NCBI GenBank assembly: GCA_011391405.1
Contig: JAABQQ010000088.1
Coordinates: forward strand, 1 to 42,632
Direction: 5' to 3'
Length of the DNA stretch: 42,632 bases
DNA from: Gammaproteobacteria bacterium
GTDB taxonomy: Bacteria > Pseudomonadota > Gammaproteobacteria > Steroidobacterales > Steroidobacteraceae
The notes below the pieces were generated by a model, which had not been told where the DNA came from, ran no database searches, and worked only from the letters and a program-made list of their open reading frames with translations. Within the stretch, counting starts at the first letter, position 1. Each line of letters opens with the position of its first letter. Made by a program: the position numbers and the translations under genes. Below, one piece after another: positions 25,416-34,459 of this stretch.

Positions 25416-26804
25416 CTAAATCTTCAGCCGCAGATGGAAGGACTTCGGCCGCGTCAGGTGCTCGTACCCGACGCTCGACAGCGTGCACCCGCGCCCCGAA
25501 TCCTTGACGCCGACCCAGGCCAGCGCCGGGTCCAGGTAGTCGCAGCGGTTCATGAACCACGTGCCGGTCTGCACCTGGTCACCGATCGCCAGGGCCGCTT
25601 CCTCGTCCGCGGTCCAGATCGCGGCGGTGAGCCCGAAGGCGGAGTCATTCATGAGACGGACCGCTTCCGCGTCCGATCTCACCTTCATGATTCCAGCCAC
25701 CGGCCCGAAAATTTCTTCCTGCATCACCGGCATCGTGTGATCGACCCCGAGCAAGACCTGCGGTGCGAGATAAGGCGTGCCCGGCTTGCTCGCCGCGAAC
25801 TGCTTCTCGTCGATAACGGCACGCGCGCCGGCAGCGACCGTGGCTGCGACCTGGCGACGGATCTCGTCGGCTGCCGCGGTGCGAACCACCGGACCCAGCG
25901 TCGTCTCCGGGTCGAGCGGGTTGCCTAGAGTGTATTTGCGGGTGAGTTCGACCCAGCCCTCGACGAATGCCTCGTACAGGTGTTCATGCACATAGACCCG
26001 CTGGATTCCGCAGCACGACTGCCCGGAGTTGAAGTACGCGCCATCGACCAGGTTCTCGATCGCATGCACCAGGTTCGCGTCGTGGCGTACATAGGCCGGA
26101 TCGCAGCCGCCGAGTTCGAGCCCGGTGCCGATGAACCGACCTGCCGCCGCCCGCTGCACGGCGTGCCCACCCGCGACCGATCCGGTGAACGCGACGAAAT
26201 CCACGCGCGAGTCACCGATGACGCGCTCCGTGTCCGCGTGGCTCAGGTGCAGCGTCTGGAACGCGCCCTCCGGCAGCCCCGCCTCGCGCAGGCACTCTTC
26301 GAACCGCTCGGCGCACAGCGGGGTCTGCGCCGAGTGCTTGAGGACGACGACGTTGCCCGCCATGAGCGCAGGCACGACGCTGTTCACGGCGATGAGGTAA
26401 GGGTAGTTCCACGCCGCGACGGTGAACACCACGCCGAGCGGCTCGCGGCGCAGGAAGCGATGAAACCCTGCCTTCGGGCCGACGTCGATGTCGGCCAGCG
26501 CTGCGGGTGCGATGGTGATCATGTGACGCGCCCGCTCCAGCGTGCCGCGAACTTCGCTCGGCGCGTAGCGGAGCGGACGGCCCATCTGCCATGACAGCTC
26601 CTCGGCGATGGCATCGCCATGCGACTCGAAGGCGTCGCAAAAACGACTGAGGATCGCCGCGCGTTCGGCCATGGTCACATTGCGCCAGACGCGCTGCGCA
26701 AGGCGTGCGCTTTCGATGGCGGCTTCGATCTGAACGGGAGTCGCGAGCGTGCGCTCGACGTAGACGCGGCCGTCGACAGGGGAGATCGTGAGTTGGCTGG
26801 TCAT
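25416..26804 (-). CDS. NAD(P)-dependent aldehyde dehydrogenase
   Basis: A 462-residue aldehyde dehydrogenase. Landmarks are WNYPY with Asn133, FTGS at 206-209, the general base Glu230 in LELGG, and the catalytic Cys264 in NSGQSCCG; the C-terminal EEIFGPV follows. Position 234, normally lysine in the LELGGK motif, is cysteine here. The ATG at 26802-26804 opens MTSQLTISPVDGRVYVE; a TTG at 26837 is less likely. It lies 46 bp after the gamma-glutamyl ligase gene and should oxidise an aldehyde derived from the glutamylated substrate to the acid. Confidence 0.92.
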   Translation of the reverse strand: MTSQLTISPVDGRVYVERTLATPVQIEAAIESARLAQRVWRNVTMAERAAILSRFCDAFESHGDAIAEELSWQMGRPLRYAPSEVRGTLERARHMITIAPAALADIDVGPKAGFHRFLRREPLGVVFTVAAWNYPYLIAVNSVVPALMAGNVVVLKHSAQTPLCAERFEECLREAGLPEGAFQTLHLSHADTERVIGDSRVDFVAFTGSVAGGHAVQRAAAGRFIGTGLELGGCDPAYVRHDANLVHAIENLVDGAYFNSGQSCCGIQRVYVHEHLYEAFVEGWVELTRKYTLGNPLDPETTLGPVVRTAAADEIRRQVAATVAAGARAVIDEKQFAASKPGTPYLAPQVLLGVDHTMPVMQEEIFGPVAGIMKVRSDAEAVRLMNDSAFGLTAAIWTADEEAALAIGDQVQTGTWFMNRCDYLDPALAWVGVKDSGRGCTLSSVGYEHLTRPKSFHLRLKI

Positions 26805-26850
26805 GATGGCAATGGCATCCGGCCGGAAGGGAAGCAACAGGTCGTCTTGC

Positions 26851-28218
26851 TCAGATTATCTCGAAGTACCTGGCCAGCTCCCAGTCCGAAATATGCTTGC
26901 GGAACTCGCGCTCCTCCCACTCGCGCGTGGCGGCGAAGTGCTCGACGAAGGCGTCGCTGAACCAGTCCCTGGCCATCTTCGAACCCTTAAGTCGCTGTGC
27001 CGATTCCCAGAGAGTGCGCGGCAGCGCGAGACGCGCCGGGTACTTGCGGTCGTAGGCATTTCCCGTCACCACCGGCTCTGGCTCGACTTTGTTCTCGATC
27101 CCCCAGAGGCCCGACGCGAGCGCTGCGGACAGGATCACGTACGGGTTCGCATCCGCCGCGGCGACCCGGTATTCGACGCGCTGCGACTTGGGACTTCCGG
27201 GAATCACGCGCAACGCCGTCGTGCGGTTCTCGACGCCCCAGGTTGAGTCCGTCGGTGCCCAGAATCCGGGGATCAGTCGCCGATAGGAATTGATCGTCGG
27301 TGCGACCATGGCCAGCAGTTCCGGCATCAGCTGCTGCTGGCCGCCCACGAACCAGCGCATGGCGTCGCTCATCGAATGGGGCTTGCCGGCCTCGTGGAAG
27401 ACGGAATCGCCGGACTTCGACTTGAGCGACACGTGGATGTGGCCACTCTGCCCCGGCCAGTCCTTCGAACACTTGGCCATGAAAGTCGCCATGAAGCCGT
27501 TCTGCTGCGCGATCACTTTGGCGAAGGTCTTGAAAAGCGCGGCCTTGTCCGCAGCCGCAAGCGCCTTGTCCACGGCGATGGCGGCTTCCATCACCCCCGG
27601 GCCGGTCTCTTCGTGCAGGCCCTCGATGGCCATGTCCATGTCGCGGCAGTGGTCGAGCAGCTGGCGGTAGAAGGCATTGCCCGTGCTGTTGCGGATCACG
27701 GAGTAGCCAAAGCAGCCGGGCGCCATCGGCGCCAGGTCGCGGTAGTTCTTCTCGCGCACCGACTCGGGCGTTTCCTTGAACACGAAGAACTCGTATTCGA
27801 AACCGACGTAGGCTTCGAAGCCCATCGCGCGCCCGCGCTCGAGCACGCGCCGGAGCAATCCGCGCGAGCAGACTGCTTCGCCCGGCGGCGAGAACTCGCC
27901 GAGGAAGAACAGTCCGTTGTCCTCGAAGGGCAACGTCCGGCAGGTATCCGGCAGGAGCCGAACGGGAGCGTCGGGAAATCCCGTGTGCCAGCCGGTGTAC
28001 TGCACATTGTCGTAGAGCTGGTCCTGGCAGTCCCAGCCGAGCACGACGTCGCAGAAGCCGAAGCCCCCGTCGAGCGACGAGAGGAACTTGTCCCGCGAGA
28101 TGTACTTGCCGCGCATGATGCCGTCGATGTCGAAGGCACCGACCTTGACGTGATTGACCCCGCGCTCTTCGACGATGGCGCGTGCGTCGGCCGCACTGCG
28201 TACTTGTCTCGGTTCCAT
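26851..28218 (-). CDS. Glutamine-synthetase-family gamma-glutamyl-amine ligase
   Basis: A 455-residue class of glutamine synthetase relatives that ligate glutamate to an organic amine with ATP (PuuA, IpuC and similar). Catalytic features are present: the glutamate pair in FEYEFFVF (Glu141, Glu143), EETGPGVMEAAI, GQSGHIHVSLKS carrying the histidine region, and VENRTTALRV. The beta-grasp domain is at the N-terminus (HVKVGAFDIDGIMRGKYI). It lacks the tyrosine adenylylation loop of true GlnA. Products would be gamma-glutamyl amides, which the adjacent aldehyde and alcohol dehydrogenases could oxidise. The ribosome-binding site is AGGGGGG just before the ATG. The amine cannot be named from sequence. 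Confidence 0.9.
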   Translation of the reverse strand: MEPRQVRSAADARAIVEERGVNHVKVGAFDIDGIMRGKYISRDKFLSSLDGGFGFCDVVLGWDCQDQLYDNVQYTGWHTGFPDAPVRLLPDTCRTLPFEDNGLFFLGEFSPPGEAVCSRGLLRRVLERGRAMGFEAYVGFEYEFFVFKETPESVREKNYRDLAPMAPGCFGYSVIRNSTGNAFYRQLLDHCRDMDMAIEGLHEETGPGVMEAAIAVDKALAAADKAALFKTFAKVIAQQNGFMATFMAKCSKDWPGQSGHIHVSLKSKSGDSVFHEAGKPHSMSDAMRWFVGGQQQLMPELLAMVAPTINSYRRLIPGFWAPTDSTWGVENRTTALRVIPGSPKSQRVEYRVAAADANPYVILSAALASGLWGIENKVEPEPVVTGNAYDRKYPARLALPRTLWESAQRLKGSKMARDWFSDAFVEHFAATREWEEREFRKHISDWELARYFEII

Positions 28219-28679
28219 TTCAACCCCCCTGGACGCGGCGCGCGCTGCCCGGCTTTGCGCGACACCCGCCCATTGTCTGCGTTACACCTTGACTTGGAGC
28301 GTACACAACTGCGCGGGAAAAAACGCCCCGGAAATCGCCGGCGCGTGACGGCATGGCGCCCCGGCCGCAGACCCGCTTCCGGCACGCCGGGCATGCGCGC
28401 GCGGCAATTCCGGCCCCCGGAGTCTTCTGAATTGCTGCGATCTCGGTGGCGTGCAAGAATCCGGCGAAGTCGTGACGACGGGCGCCGCCCGTCGGCATTC
28501 AGAAACAAAGATCGAGCTGAGGGGGTTCTTGCCGTTGCAGCAGGTTCCGGGACGCATCCGCGGATGCGGGATTCCGGGCCAATTCGATTCGGTGACGCAC
28601 GCTGGACCCCTTCCGCCGACCGCAAGGTGAGTGCTCGGGATGAACCTCGGATGACCCGAATTCCCAGAAGGAGAGCGAG
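28219..28679. promoter_or_regulatory. Divergent control region of the ligase and TRAP operons
   Basis: A 461-bp gap between the minus-strand ligase gene and plus-strand dctP. It contains a perfect 16-bp palindrome CGCATCCGCGGATGCG at 28553-28568, flanked on each side by TTCCGGG (28546-28552 region and 28573-28579 region), 112 bp before dctP. A ribosome-binding site GAAGGAGAG lies just before the dctP ATG. A TTGACT at 28291-28296 could be a -35, but no matching -10 is seen. The palindrome is the best candidate operator for joint control of uptake and catabolism. Confidence 0.45.
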
Positions 28680-29759
28680 ATGCTGCGCAGACAATTCCTG
28701 ACGAAGGCGGCCCTGGCCGCCACGGCGACCTCTACCGCACTGCTGGCCGCCTGCGGCAAGAAGGAGTCCGGCGAGGTGGGCGCGCCGGCCGTGTCGACGG
28801 CGAAGAAGACGGCGATCAAGTGGCGGCTCCAGACCTACGCGGGCCCCGCCCTCGCCGAGCACGTCATCAAGCCCTCGATCGATGCGTTCAACAAGGCCGC
28901 CAACGGCGAGATGGTCATCGAGCTGTATTTTGCCGACCAGCTGGTGCCCACCGGCGAGCTGTTCCGCGCGATGCAGGCCGGCACGATCGACGCGGTGCAG
29001 AGCGACGACGACTCGATCTCGGCCCCGACCGACATCCGCGTGTTCGGTGGATATTTCCCCTTCGCGACGCGCTTCAGCCTGGACGTCCCCGCGCTGTTCC
29101 ATAAGTGGGGCCTGAACGAGATCTGGGCCGAGGCCTACAACGAGGTCGAGGGCGTGACCTGGCTCAGCTCCGGCGCGTGGGACCCCTGCCACTTCAACAC
29201 CGTCAAGCCGATCACCAAGGTCGCGGACCTGAAGGGCCTGCGGATCTTCACCTTCCCGACCGCCGGCAAATTCCTCACGCGGTTTGGCGTGGTGCCCGTC
29301 ACGCTGCCCTGGGGCGACGTCCAGGTCGCGATCCAGACGGGCGAGCTGGACGGCCTTGCCTGGTCCGGCATCACCGAGGATTACACCGTGGGCTGGGCGG
29401 ACGTGACTCCGTACTTCCTCACCAACAACATCTCCGGCGCCTGGATCGGCTCCTATTTCGCCAACACGGCGTCCTGGGAAAAGGTGCCTGAGCACCTGAA
29501 GACACTCTTCAAGCTCTGCATCGACAGTTCCCACTACTACCGCCAGCACTGGTACTGGGCCGGCGAGGCGGACCTGCGCGTGAATGGCCCGAAGATGAAG
29601 CTGACTACGATCCCCGCCGCAGAGTGGAAGACCGTGGAGAACGAGGCGCACAAGTTCTGGGACGAGATCGCTGCGACCAGCCCGCGCTGCGCCAAGGTGG
29701 TCCAGATCTTCCGGGATTACAACGCCCTGATGGAAAAGGCCGGCCCGCCGTATCGATAG
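28680..29759 (+). CDS. dctP: TRAP transporter substrate-binding protein
   Basis: A 359-residue DctP-family protein. The N-terminus combines a twin-arginine-like RRQFLTKAAL with a lipobox ending in Cys25 (LLAACGKK), so it is probably a lipoprotein at the outer face of the cytoplasmic membrane. The conserved ligand-binding core has LKGLRIFTFPTAGKFLTRFGVVPVTLPWGDV (about 183-213) with the arginine that contacts a carboxylate, and GELDGLAWSG. It delivers the solute to the DctQM permease encoded downstream. The substrate is unknown, but most family ligands are carboxylates. Confidence 0.93.
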   Translation: MLRRQFLTKAALAATATSTALLAACGKKESGEVGAPAVSTAKKTAIKWRLQTYAGPALAEHVIKPSIDAFNKAANGEMVIELYFADQLVPTGELFRAMQAGTIDAVQSDDDSISAPTDIRVFGGYFPFATRFSLDVPALFHKWGLNEIWAEAYNEVEGVTWLSSGAWDPCHFNTVKPITKVADLKGLRIFTFPTAGKFLTRFGVVPVTLPWGDVQVAIQTGELDGLAWSGITEDYTVGWADVTPYFLTNNISGAWIGSYFANTASWEKVPEHLKTLFKLCIDSSHYYRQHWYWAGEADLRVNGPKMKLTTIPAAEWKTVENEAHKFWDEIAATSPRCAKVVQIFRDYNALMEKAGPPYR

Positions 29760-29877
29760 ATCCGGGCGGAGCCGGCGTCGAGACGCAGGCAACGAGGTCC
29801 TTCCCCGCCCGTGGCAACGCGGGTCGGGGAAGGGAGCCCTGTTGTCACGTCCCGGTTGACGACCTGCCCGGACGACC

Positions 29878-30405
29878 ATGAGCGCCACTGCGATGCCTAG
29901 AATCATCAAGGCCTACGTCCGCTACGTCGATGCGGTGAATCGCGTCCTTGGCTACTTTGTCATGTACCTCACGCTGGTCATGATGGGGCTGCTGCTGTTC
30001 GCCTCCGTCACCCGGTACGTCTTTAACGTGCCGTTCGTGTGGATCATCGAGATGGCGCAGTTCCTGATGGCCGCCTATTACATCCTCGGCGGCGGCTATT
30101 CGATGCAACTCGACGCGCACGTCCGCATGGACGTGCTGTACGAGCGCTGGCGGCCCCGGACCCGGGCGTTCATGGACTCGCTCACGGCGTTCTTCCTGGT
30201 CTTCTACCTGGTCATCATGATTCGCGGCGGCTTCGCAAGCAGTGCCTACTCACTCAAGTACAACCAGACGAACTACTCCGCGTGGGCGCCGCCAATGGCG
30301 CCGATCAAGATCATCATGACCGTGGGGATCGCGCTGATGCTGCTGCAGGCGATCTCGATCTTCTTCAAGGACGTCGCAAAGTTCACCGGCCGGGAAATCG
30401 CATGA
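29878..30405 (+). CDS. dctQ: TRAP transporter small permease subunit
   Basis: A 175-residue membrane protein with four hydrophobic helices and the DctQ signature around the second (FNVPFVWIIEMAQFLMAAYYILGGGYSM) and DAHVRMDVLYE. It couples the substrate-binding protein to the large permease. It starts 118 bp after dctP; that gap shows no gene. Its stop overlaps dctM by 4 bp. Confidence 0.93.
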   Translation: MSATAMPRIIKAYVRYVDAVNRVLGYFVMYLTLVMMGLLLFASVTRYVFNVPFVWIIEMAQFLMAAYYILGGGYSMQLDAHVRMDVLYERWRPRTRAFMDSLTAFFLVFYLVIMIRGGFASSAYSLKYNQTNYSAWAPPMAPIKIIMTVGIALMLLQAISIFFKDVAKFTGREIA

Positions 30406-31727
30406 GCTACGAGGCGATCGCCGTCCTGATGTTCTCGACGTTCATGCTCCTGCTGCTCACCGGGCAGCGGGTGTTCGGCGCGATCGGGTTCGTGGCCGCG
30501 GTCTTCTCGCTGGCGCTGTGGGGCGAAGGCGCCATCGAGATGCCGTTCGCCTCGACCATCACGCTGATCAACTGGTATCCGATGCTGACGCTGCCCATGT
30601 TCGTCTACATGGGATACATGCTGTCGGAGTCGGGGATAGCGAGCGACCTGTACCGGATGTTTCACGTCTGGACCGGGCCGATGCGCGGCGGCCTGGCGGT
30701 CGGCACGATCCTGCTCATGGTGGCGATCTCGGCGATGAACGGCCTGAGCGTGGCGGGCATGGCGATCGGGGCCACGATCGCGCTGCCCGAACTGCTGAAG
30801 CGCGGCTACGACAAGATCATGGTGACCGGCGTGATCCAGGCCGGCAGCTCGCTCGGCATCATGATCCCGCCGAGCGTCGTGCTCGTGCTCTACGGCATGA
30901 TCGCCCGGCAACCGGTGGGCCAGCTGTGGCTGGCCGGAGTCGGACCCGGACTGGTGATGGCGGCGCTGTTCATCCTGTACATCGTGATCCGCTGCCACCT
31001 GCAGCCTCACCTCGGGCCGCCGCTGCCGCTCGAGGAGCGGCAGCAGATCACCTGGGGCGAAAAGATCCGCCTCCTCAGGGCCGGCATCCTGCCGCTGCTG
31101 ATCGTCTTCTCGATGACCGGCCTGTTCGTGATGGGCGTCACCAGCATGGTCGAGTCTTCCGCCGTCGGCGCCTTCGCGGCCACCCTCGTCGCGGCGTTCA
31201 AGGGCCGCATCACGCGCAAGGTGCTGGAGGACACGCTCCGGAAGAGCCTGGCCGTGAGCGCCATGTTCATGTGGATCATCCTGGCGGCGCTGGCGTTCGG
31301 CGCGGTCTTCGACGGCCTCGGCGCGGTCAAGGCGATCGAAGTCCTGTTTCTCGAGAAATGGGGCCTCGAGCCTTGGCAGGTGCTGGTGCTGATGCAGCTC
31401 AGCTACATCCTGATGGGCACGTTCCTCGACGACACGGCGATGCTGATCATCGTGGCGCCGCTCTACGTGCCACTGGTGATAGCGCTCGGGTTCAATCCGA
31501 TCTGGTACGGCATCCTCTACACGATCACCTGCCAGATCGCCTACATCACGCCGCCGTTCGGGTACAACCTGTTCCTGATGCGGGCGATGGCGCCGAAGGA
31601 AGTCACGCTGATCGACATCTACAAGTCGATCATCCCGTTCGTGCTCATCATGCTCGTGGGGCTCGCGCTCGTGATCATCTTCCCCGAGATCGCGCTCTGG
31701 TTGCCGAATCACGTCTACGTGAAATAG
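30402..31727 (+). CDS. dctM: TRAP transporter large permease subunit
   Basis: A 441-residue protein with 11-12 predicted transmembrane segments, the usual DctM size. Typical stretches are AMNGLSVAGMAIGATIALPEL, GVIQAGSSLGIMIPPSVVLVLYG and the late FLDDTAMLIIVAPLYVPL plus TPPFGYNLFLM. It carries out sodium-driven uptake of the bound solute. The ATG at 30402 lies in an ATGA overlap with dctQ; a longer frame from 30039 overlaps dctQ and is not real. The convergent UspA gene ends 6 bp downstream. Confidence 0.95.
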   Translation: MSYEAIAVLMFSTFMLLLLTGQRVFGAIGFVAAVFSLALWGEGAIEMPFASTITLINWYPMLTLPMFVYMGYMLSESGIASDLYRMFHVWTGPMRGGLAVGTILLMVAISAMNGLSVAGMAIGATIALPELLKRGYDKIMVTGVIQAGSSLGIMIPPSVVLVLYGMIARQPVGQLWLAGVGPGLVMAALFILYIVIRCHLQPHLGPPLPLEERQQITWGEKIRLLRAGILPLLIVFSMTGLFVMGVTSMVESSAVGAFAATLVAAFKGRITRKVLEDTLRKSLAVSAMFMWIILAALAFGAVFDGLGAVKAIEVLFLEKWGLEPWQVLVLMQLSYILMGTFLDDTAMLIIVAPLYVPLVIALGFNPIWYGILYTITCQIAYITPPFGYNLFLMRAMAPKEVTLIDIYKSIIPFVLIMLVGLALVIIFPEIALWLPNHVYVK

Positions 31728-31733
31728 CCCCGG

Positions 31734-32162
31734 CTACTTCACCAGCGTCACCGGCACGGTGGCGTAGTGCACGACCTTCTGTGCCACGGATCCCAGGAAC
31801 AGAATCCCGAACGACGTGAGGCCGTGGGTCCCCATCGTGATCGACTCGCAGTCGAGCTCCATGGCGCGATTCGCGATCGTTTCAGCCGGATCACCTTCCG
31901 TCTGTTCGAGTTTGAAACTGCCGCCGGCAGTCTTCAGTCGCTCGGCAGCCACCTCGAGGATGGCGCGTGCGCGCTCGGCGGCGACCTGGTGGATGCGCTC
32001 CGCAGTCACGTAGATTTCTGCCGCAGTGTAATTGCTCAGCGTCGGCTGGACGTTCAGCACGTGCAGTTCCGCCGCCGGCGCGCAGCGTGCCTGTTGCACC
32101 GCGAAATCGAGTGCCCGCAGGGCAGTCTCCGAACCATCGATCGCCACCAGGATTCTGCGCAT
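31734..32162 (-). CDS. Universal stress protein, UspA family
   Basis: A 142-residue UspA-domain protein. It begins MRRILVAIDGSE and ends with GTHGLTSFGILFLGSVAQKVVHYATVPVTLVK, which includes the ATP-binding G-x2-G-x9-G-(S/T)-like segment. The start has GGAGA about 7 nt upstream; an upstream in-frame start at 32336 would run over the neighbouring gene and was rejected. It lies 61 bp after the M81 peptidase gene and could be the last member of that operon or separate. The role in stress response is a family statement only. Confidence 0.9.
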   Translation of the reverse strand: MRRILVAIDGSETALRALDFAVQQARCAPAAELHVLNVQPTLSNYTAAEIYVTAERIHQVAAERARAILEVAAERLKTAGGSFKLEQTEGDPAETIANRAMELDCESITMGTHGLTSFGILFLGSVAQKVVHYATVPVTLVK

Positions 32163-32223
32163 CTGGGTCTCCGAATGAACCGTCGGCGGCGCTGAGCGCC
32201 GCAATCGAAGCAGTGTACTTCGA

Positions 32224-33708
32224 TCAGCGCCGCCGCGGACTGGTCCGCATCCCGGGCCTGAGGTTGCGAAACGGCAGCCTGGCGGGATCGGCGATGTTCG
32301 GTCCCGGGGCCTCGATGACCAGGATCCGGTCCGCAATCGGACCGAAGTCTGCCCGGAAATGCACCGAGCTCTTCAGCACCAGCACGGCATGATCGGCTGG
32401 CTCCGCCCGCAGGTGGCGAAACATCGCCTGGTCCGCGGCCTGCTGCTTGCGGCTCGCCACCGCGATGCGTACACCGCCAAGCTCGAGCAGCGCCATCGGA
32501 CCGAGCTCGAAACGGGCGCCCCGGTAGAACGGGCCCGTGCCGGTGAACCGGCCGTCGCCGAGCGCCGCCACCCTGAAACGCGCGGCGAGCGGCGTATCGC
32601 CTGGGGTACCGGAGCCTGCACCAAGGCTGAGCTCGACCTGCGCGCCTTCTCCCGCGGCGTGAGCGCGCGCCGCCGCCGCAGGATCGCAGATGACGCCGGC
32701 AAGCACGTTGCGCGCGTTGCTCGCAACCAGCGCCTTGATCAGGTTCATCGTGTCGGCGTGACCGCCTGCACCCGGATTGTCCTGCGTATCCGCCAGGATG
32801 ATCGGTCGCCCGCGCAGTGCCGTATGCCTCGTCGTCTCGAGGATGGCCTGGTCGATGGAGTACAGCTCGAGCGCGAACTCGTGCTCGCTTGCCCGCACTT
32901 CACGTGCAATGCTGGCCACGGTCTCTCTCGCCGCGGCGTCGCTGTAGCCGCAGGCGTAGACGGCTGGACCGCAGTCGGCGACGTCCGCCGCCGGGAATCC
33001 GGGCATGAGGCAGACCGATAGCAGCGGCGGCTGCTGCAGCCGCTGTGTCTGGTCCATCAGCGAGCGCATCGGCTCCGCCAGCGTCGATTGCGACGTGAGC
33101 GGTATCAGGAAGTCCAGCTGCTCGAGCGCGAACACCGGACCCGGGTGCCGGAGCAGGTCCTGCAAGACGCGCGCCGCCTGTGCGCCGCATTCCGCCATGT
33201 CGACGTGCGGATAAGTGCGGTACGACACGAGTGCGGTTGCAGCCCGCGCCATCAAAGGGGAAACGTTGGCGTGGTAATCGAGACTCGCAACGATGGGAAC
33301 GTCGGGACCGACCAGCACACGCATGCGTCGCAGCAGTTCGCCGTCGGCATCGTCGATGTGCCCGGCCACCATTGCACCGTGCAGGTCGAGGTAGACGCCG
33401 TCGACGCTGCCGGCACGCTGCAGATCGTCGAGCAACAAAGCGCTGATGTGCTCGTATGCAGCCTGCGTCACACGCCCGGACGGTTGCGCCGAGCACCACG
33501 TCAGCGGCACCAGCTCGTGACGCAGTGAACGCGCTTCCTGCACGAAGCCGGCGGCCGGCAGGTTGATGCCGGCCACTGCCTCCAGCATGGCGCCGCCACG
33601 CGTCAGCCCGGGCCAGGCGTCCGGCGACTCGAAGTCCGCGAGCGCTGCCGGGATCGACGAAAAAGTGTTCGTCTCGTGCTGGAAGCCGCCGATCGCGATG
33701 CGCGCCAT
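32224..33708 (-). CDS. M81 family metallopeptidase (MlrC-like)
   Basis: A 494-residue protein with both MlrC domains. The N-terminal domain has the metal-binding GGFQHETNTFS at 7-17, DLHGAM near 115 and SLDYHANVS near 145. The C-terminal domain has DTQDNPGAGGHADTMNLIKAL. In microcystin degraders MlrC finishes the peptide breakdown, but most family members are in organisms without microcystin contact and their substrates are unknown. It begins 4 bp after the GNAT gene, so it is co-transcribed with the acetyltransferase, exporter and esterase genes. Confidence 0.92.
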   Translation of the reverse strand: MARIAIGGFQHETNTFSSIPAALADFESPDAWPGLTRGGAMLEAVAGINLPAAGFVQEARSLRHELVPLTWCSAQPSGRVTQAAYEHISALLLDDLQRAGSVDGVYLDLHGAMVAGHIDDADGELLRRMRVLVGPDVPIVASLDYHANVSPLMARAATALVSYRTYPHVDMAECGAQAARVLQDLLRHPGPVFALEQLDFLIPLTSQSTLAEPMRSLMDQTQRLQQPPLLSVCLMPGFPAADVADCGPAVYACGYSDAAARETVASIAREVRASEHEFALELYSIDQAILETTRHTALRGRPIILADTQDNPGAGGHADTMNLIKALVASNARNVLAGVICDPAAAARAHAAGEGAQVELSLGAGSGTPGDTPLAARFRVAALGDGRFTGTGPFYRGARFELGPMALLELGGVRIAVASRKQQAADQAMFRHLRAEPADHAVLVLKSSVHFRADFGPIADRILVIEAPGPNIADPARLPFRNLRPGMRTSPRRR

Positions 33709-33712
33709 CGGG

Positions 33713-34459
33713 TCAGTCCTCGCCCGGGCGATCGTCGGCTTTGCACTGCAACCGGCGCAGCTCGCCCAGGCTCGAACGCTGCAGTCCTGCGGCATCGAAG
33801 TTGTCGCGGTCGAGCCAGCGTTCGAACGCCTCGCGCAACCGGGGCCATTCCGAATCGATGACTGAATACCAGGCCGTGTCGCGACTGCGGCCCTTGTAGA
33901 CCGTCGCCTGACGGAACACGCCTTCGAACACGAAGCCGAGTCTTGCGGCGGCACGCCGCGATCTGGCGTTGAGCGCGTCGCACTTCCACTCGTAGCGACG
34001 GTAACCGAGCTCGAACGCGTGACGCATCATGAGATACATCGCTTCGGTCGCGGCCGGCGACCGCTGCAGCACCGGCGACATGGCGATGTATCCCACCTCG
34101 ATGGTTCCCGCAGGCGGATCGATGCGCATGAACGTGCCGACGCCGACCGCGTTGCCCGACCTCCGATCGACGAAGGCCTGGAACAGCGGATCGGTGCTGG
34201 CCGCGCATCCGGTGAGCCAGCTCTCGTACGCGTCGAAGTCCGTGAACGGGCCGTACGTGAGATACGTCCACATGCGGTGCTCGAGGTCCTGGCCGTTGGC
34301 GTCGAACAGTGCGCGCGCGTGCCTGGCTACGTCGAGCGGTTCGACGCTGCAGAACCGGCCTTGCAACAGGCGTTGCGCCGGACGTGCCGGGGGCTGCCAG
34401 GAGGGCAGCGCTGGGCCGATGGGCTGGCCCGGTTCGTCGTGCTGCGGCCCATTGCTCAA
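33713..34459 (-). CDS. GNAT family N-acetyltransferase, RimJ/RimL-like
   Basis: A 248-residue acetyltransferase. The core has FMRIDPPAGTIEVGYIAMSPVLQRSPAATEAMYLM, the acetyl-CoA strand-helix region, and ALNARSRRAAARLGFVFEGVFR, the RimJ/RimL-type C-terminal motif. It probably acetylates a small molecule or protein amine. The start overlaps the ABC exporter stop by 4 bp (ATGA), and the M81 peptidase gene follows 4 bp after its stop. Family assignment is firm; the acceptor is unknown. Confidence 0.88.
   Translation of the reverse strand: MSNGPQHDEPGQPIGPALPSWQPPARPAQRLLQGRFCSVEPLDVARHARALFDANGQDLEHRMWTYLTYGPFTDFDAYESWLTGCAASTDPLFQAFVDRRSGNAVGVGTFMRIDPPAGTIEVGYIAMSPVLQRSPAATEAMYLMMRHAFELGYRRYEWKCDALNARSRRAAARLGFVFEGVFRQATVYKGRSRDTAWYSVIDSEWPRLREAFERWLDRDNFDAAGLQRSSLGELRRLQCKADDRPGED

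Noticed and set aside
24946-25560. N-terminal extension of the alcohol dehydrogenase to 25560
   Set aside because: The extension translates the hairpin repeats and overlaps the aldehyde dehydrogenase; the ATG at 24945 with a GGAG site and family-like N-terminus is clearly the start.
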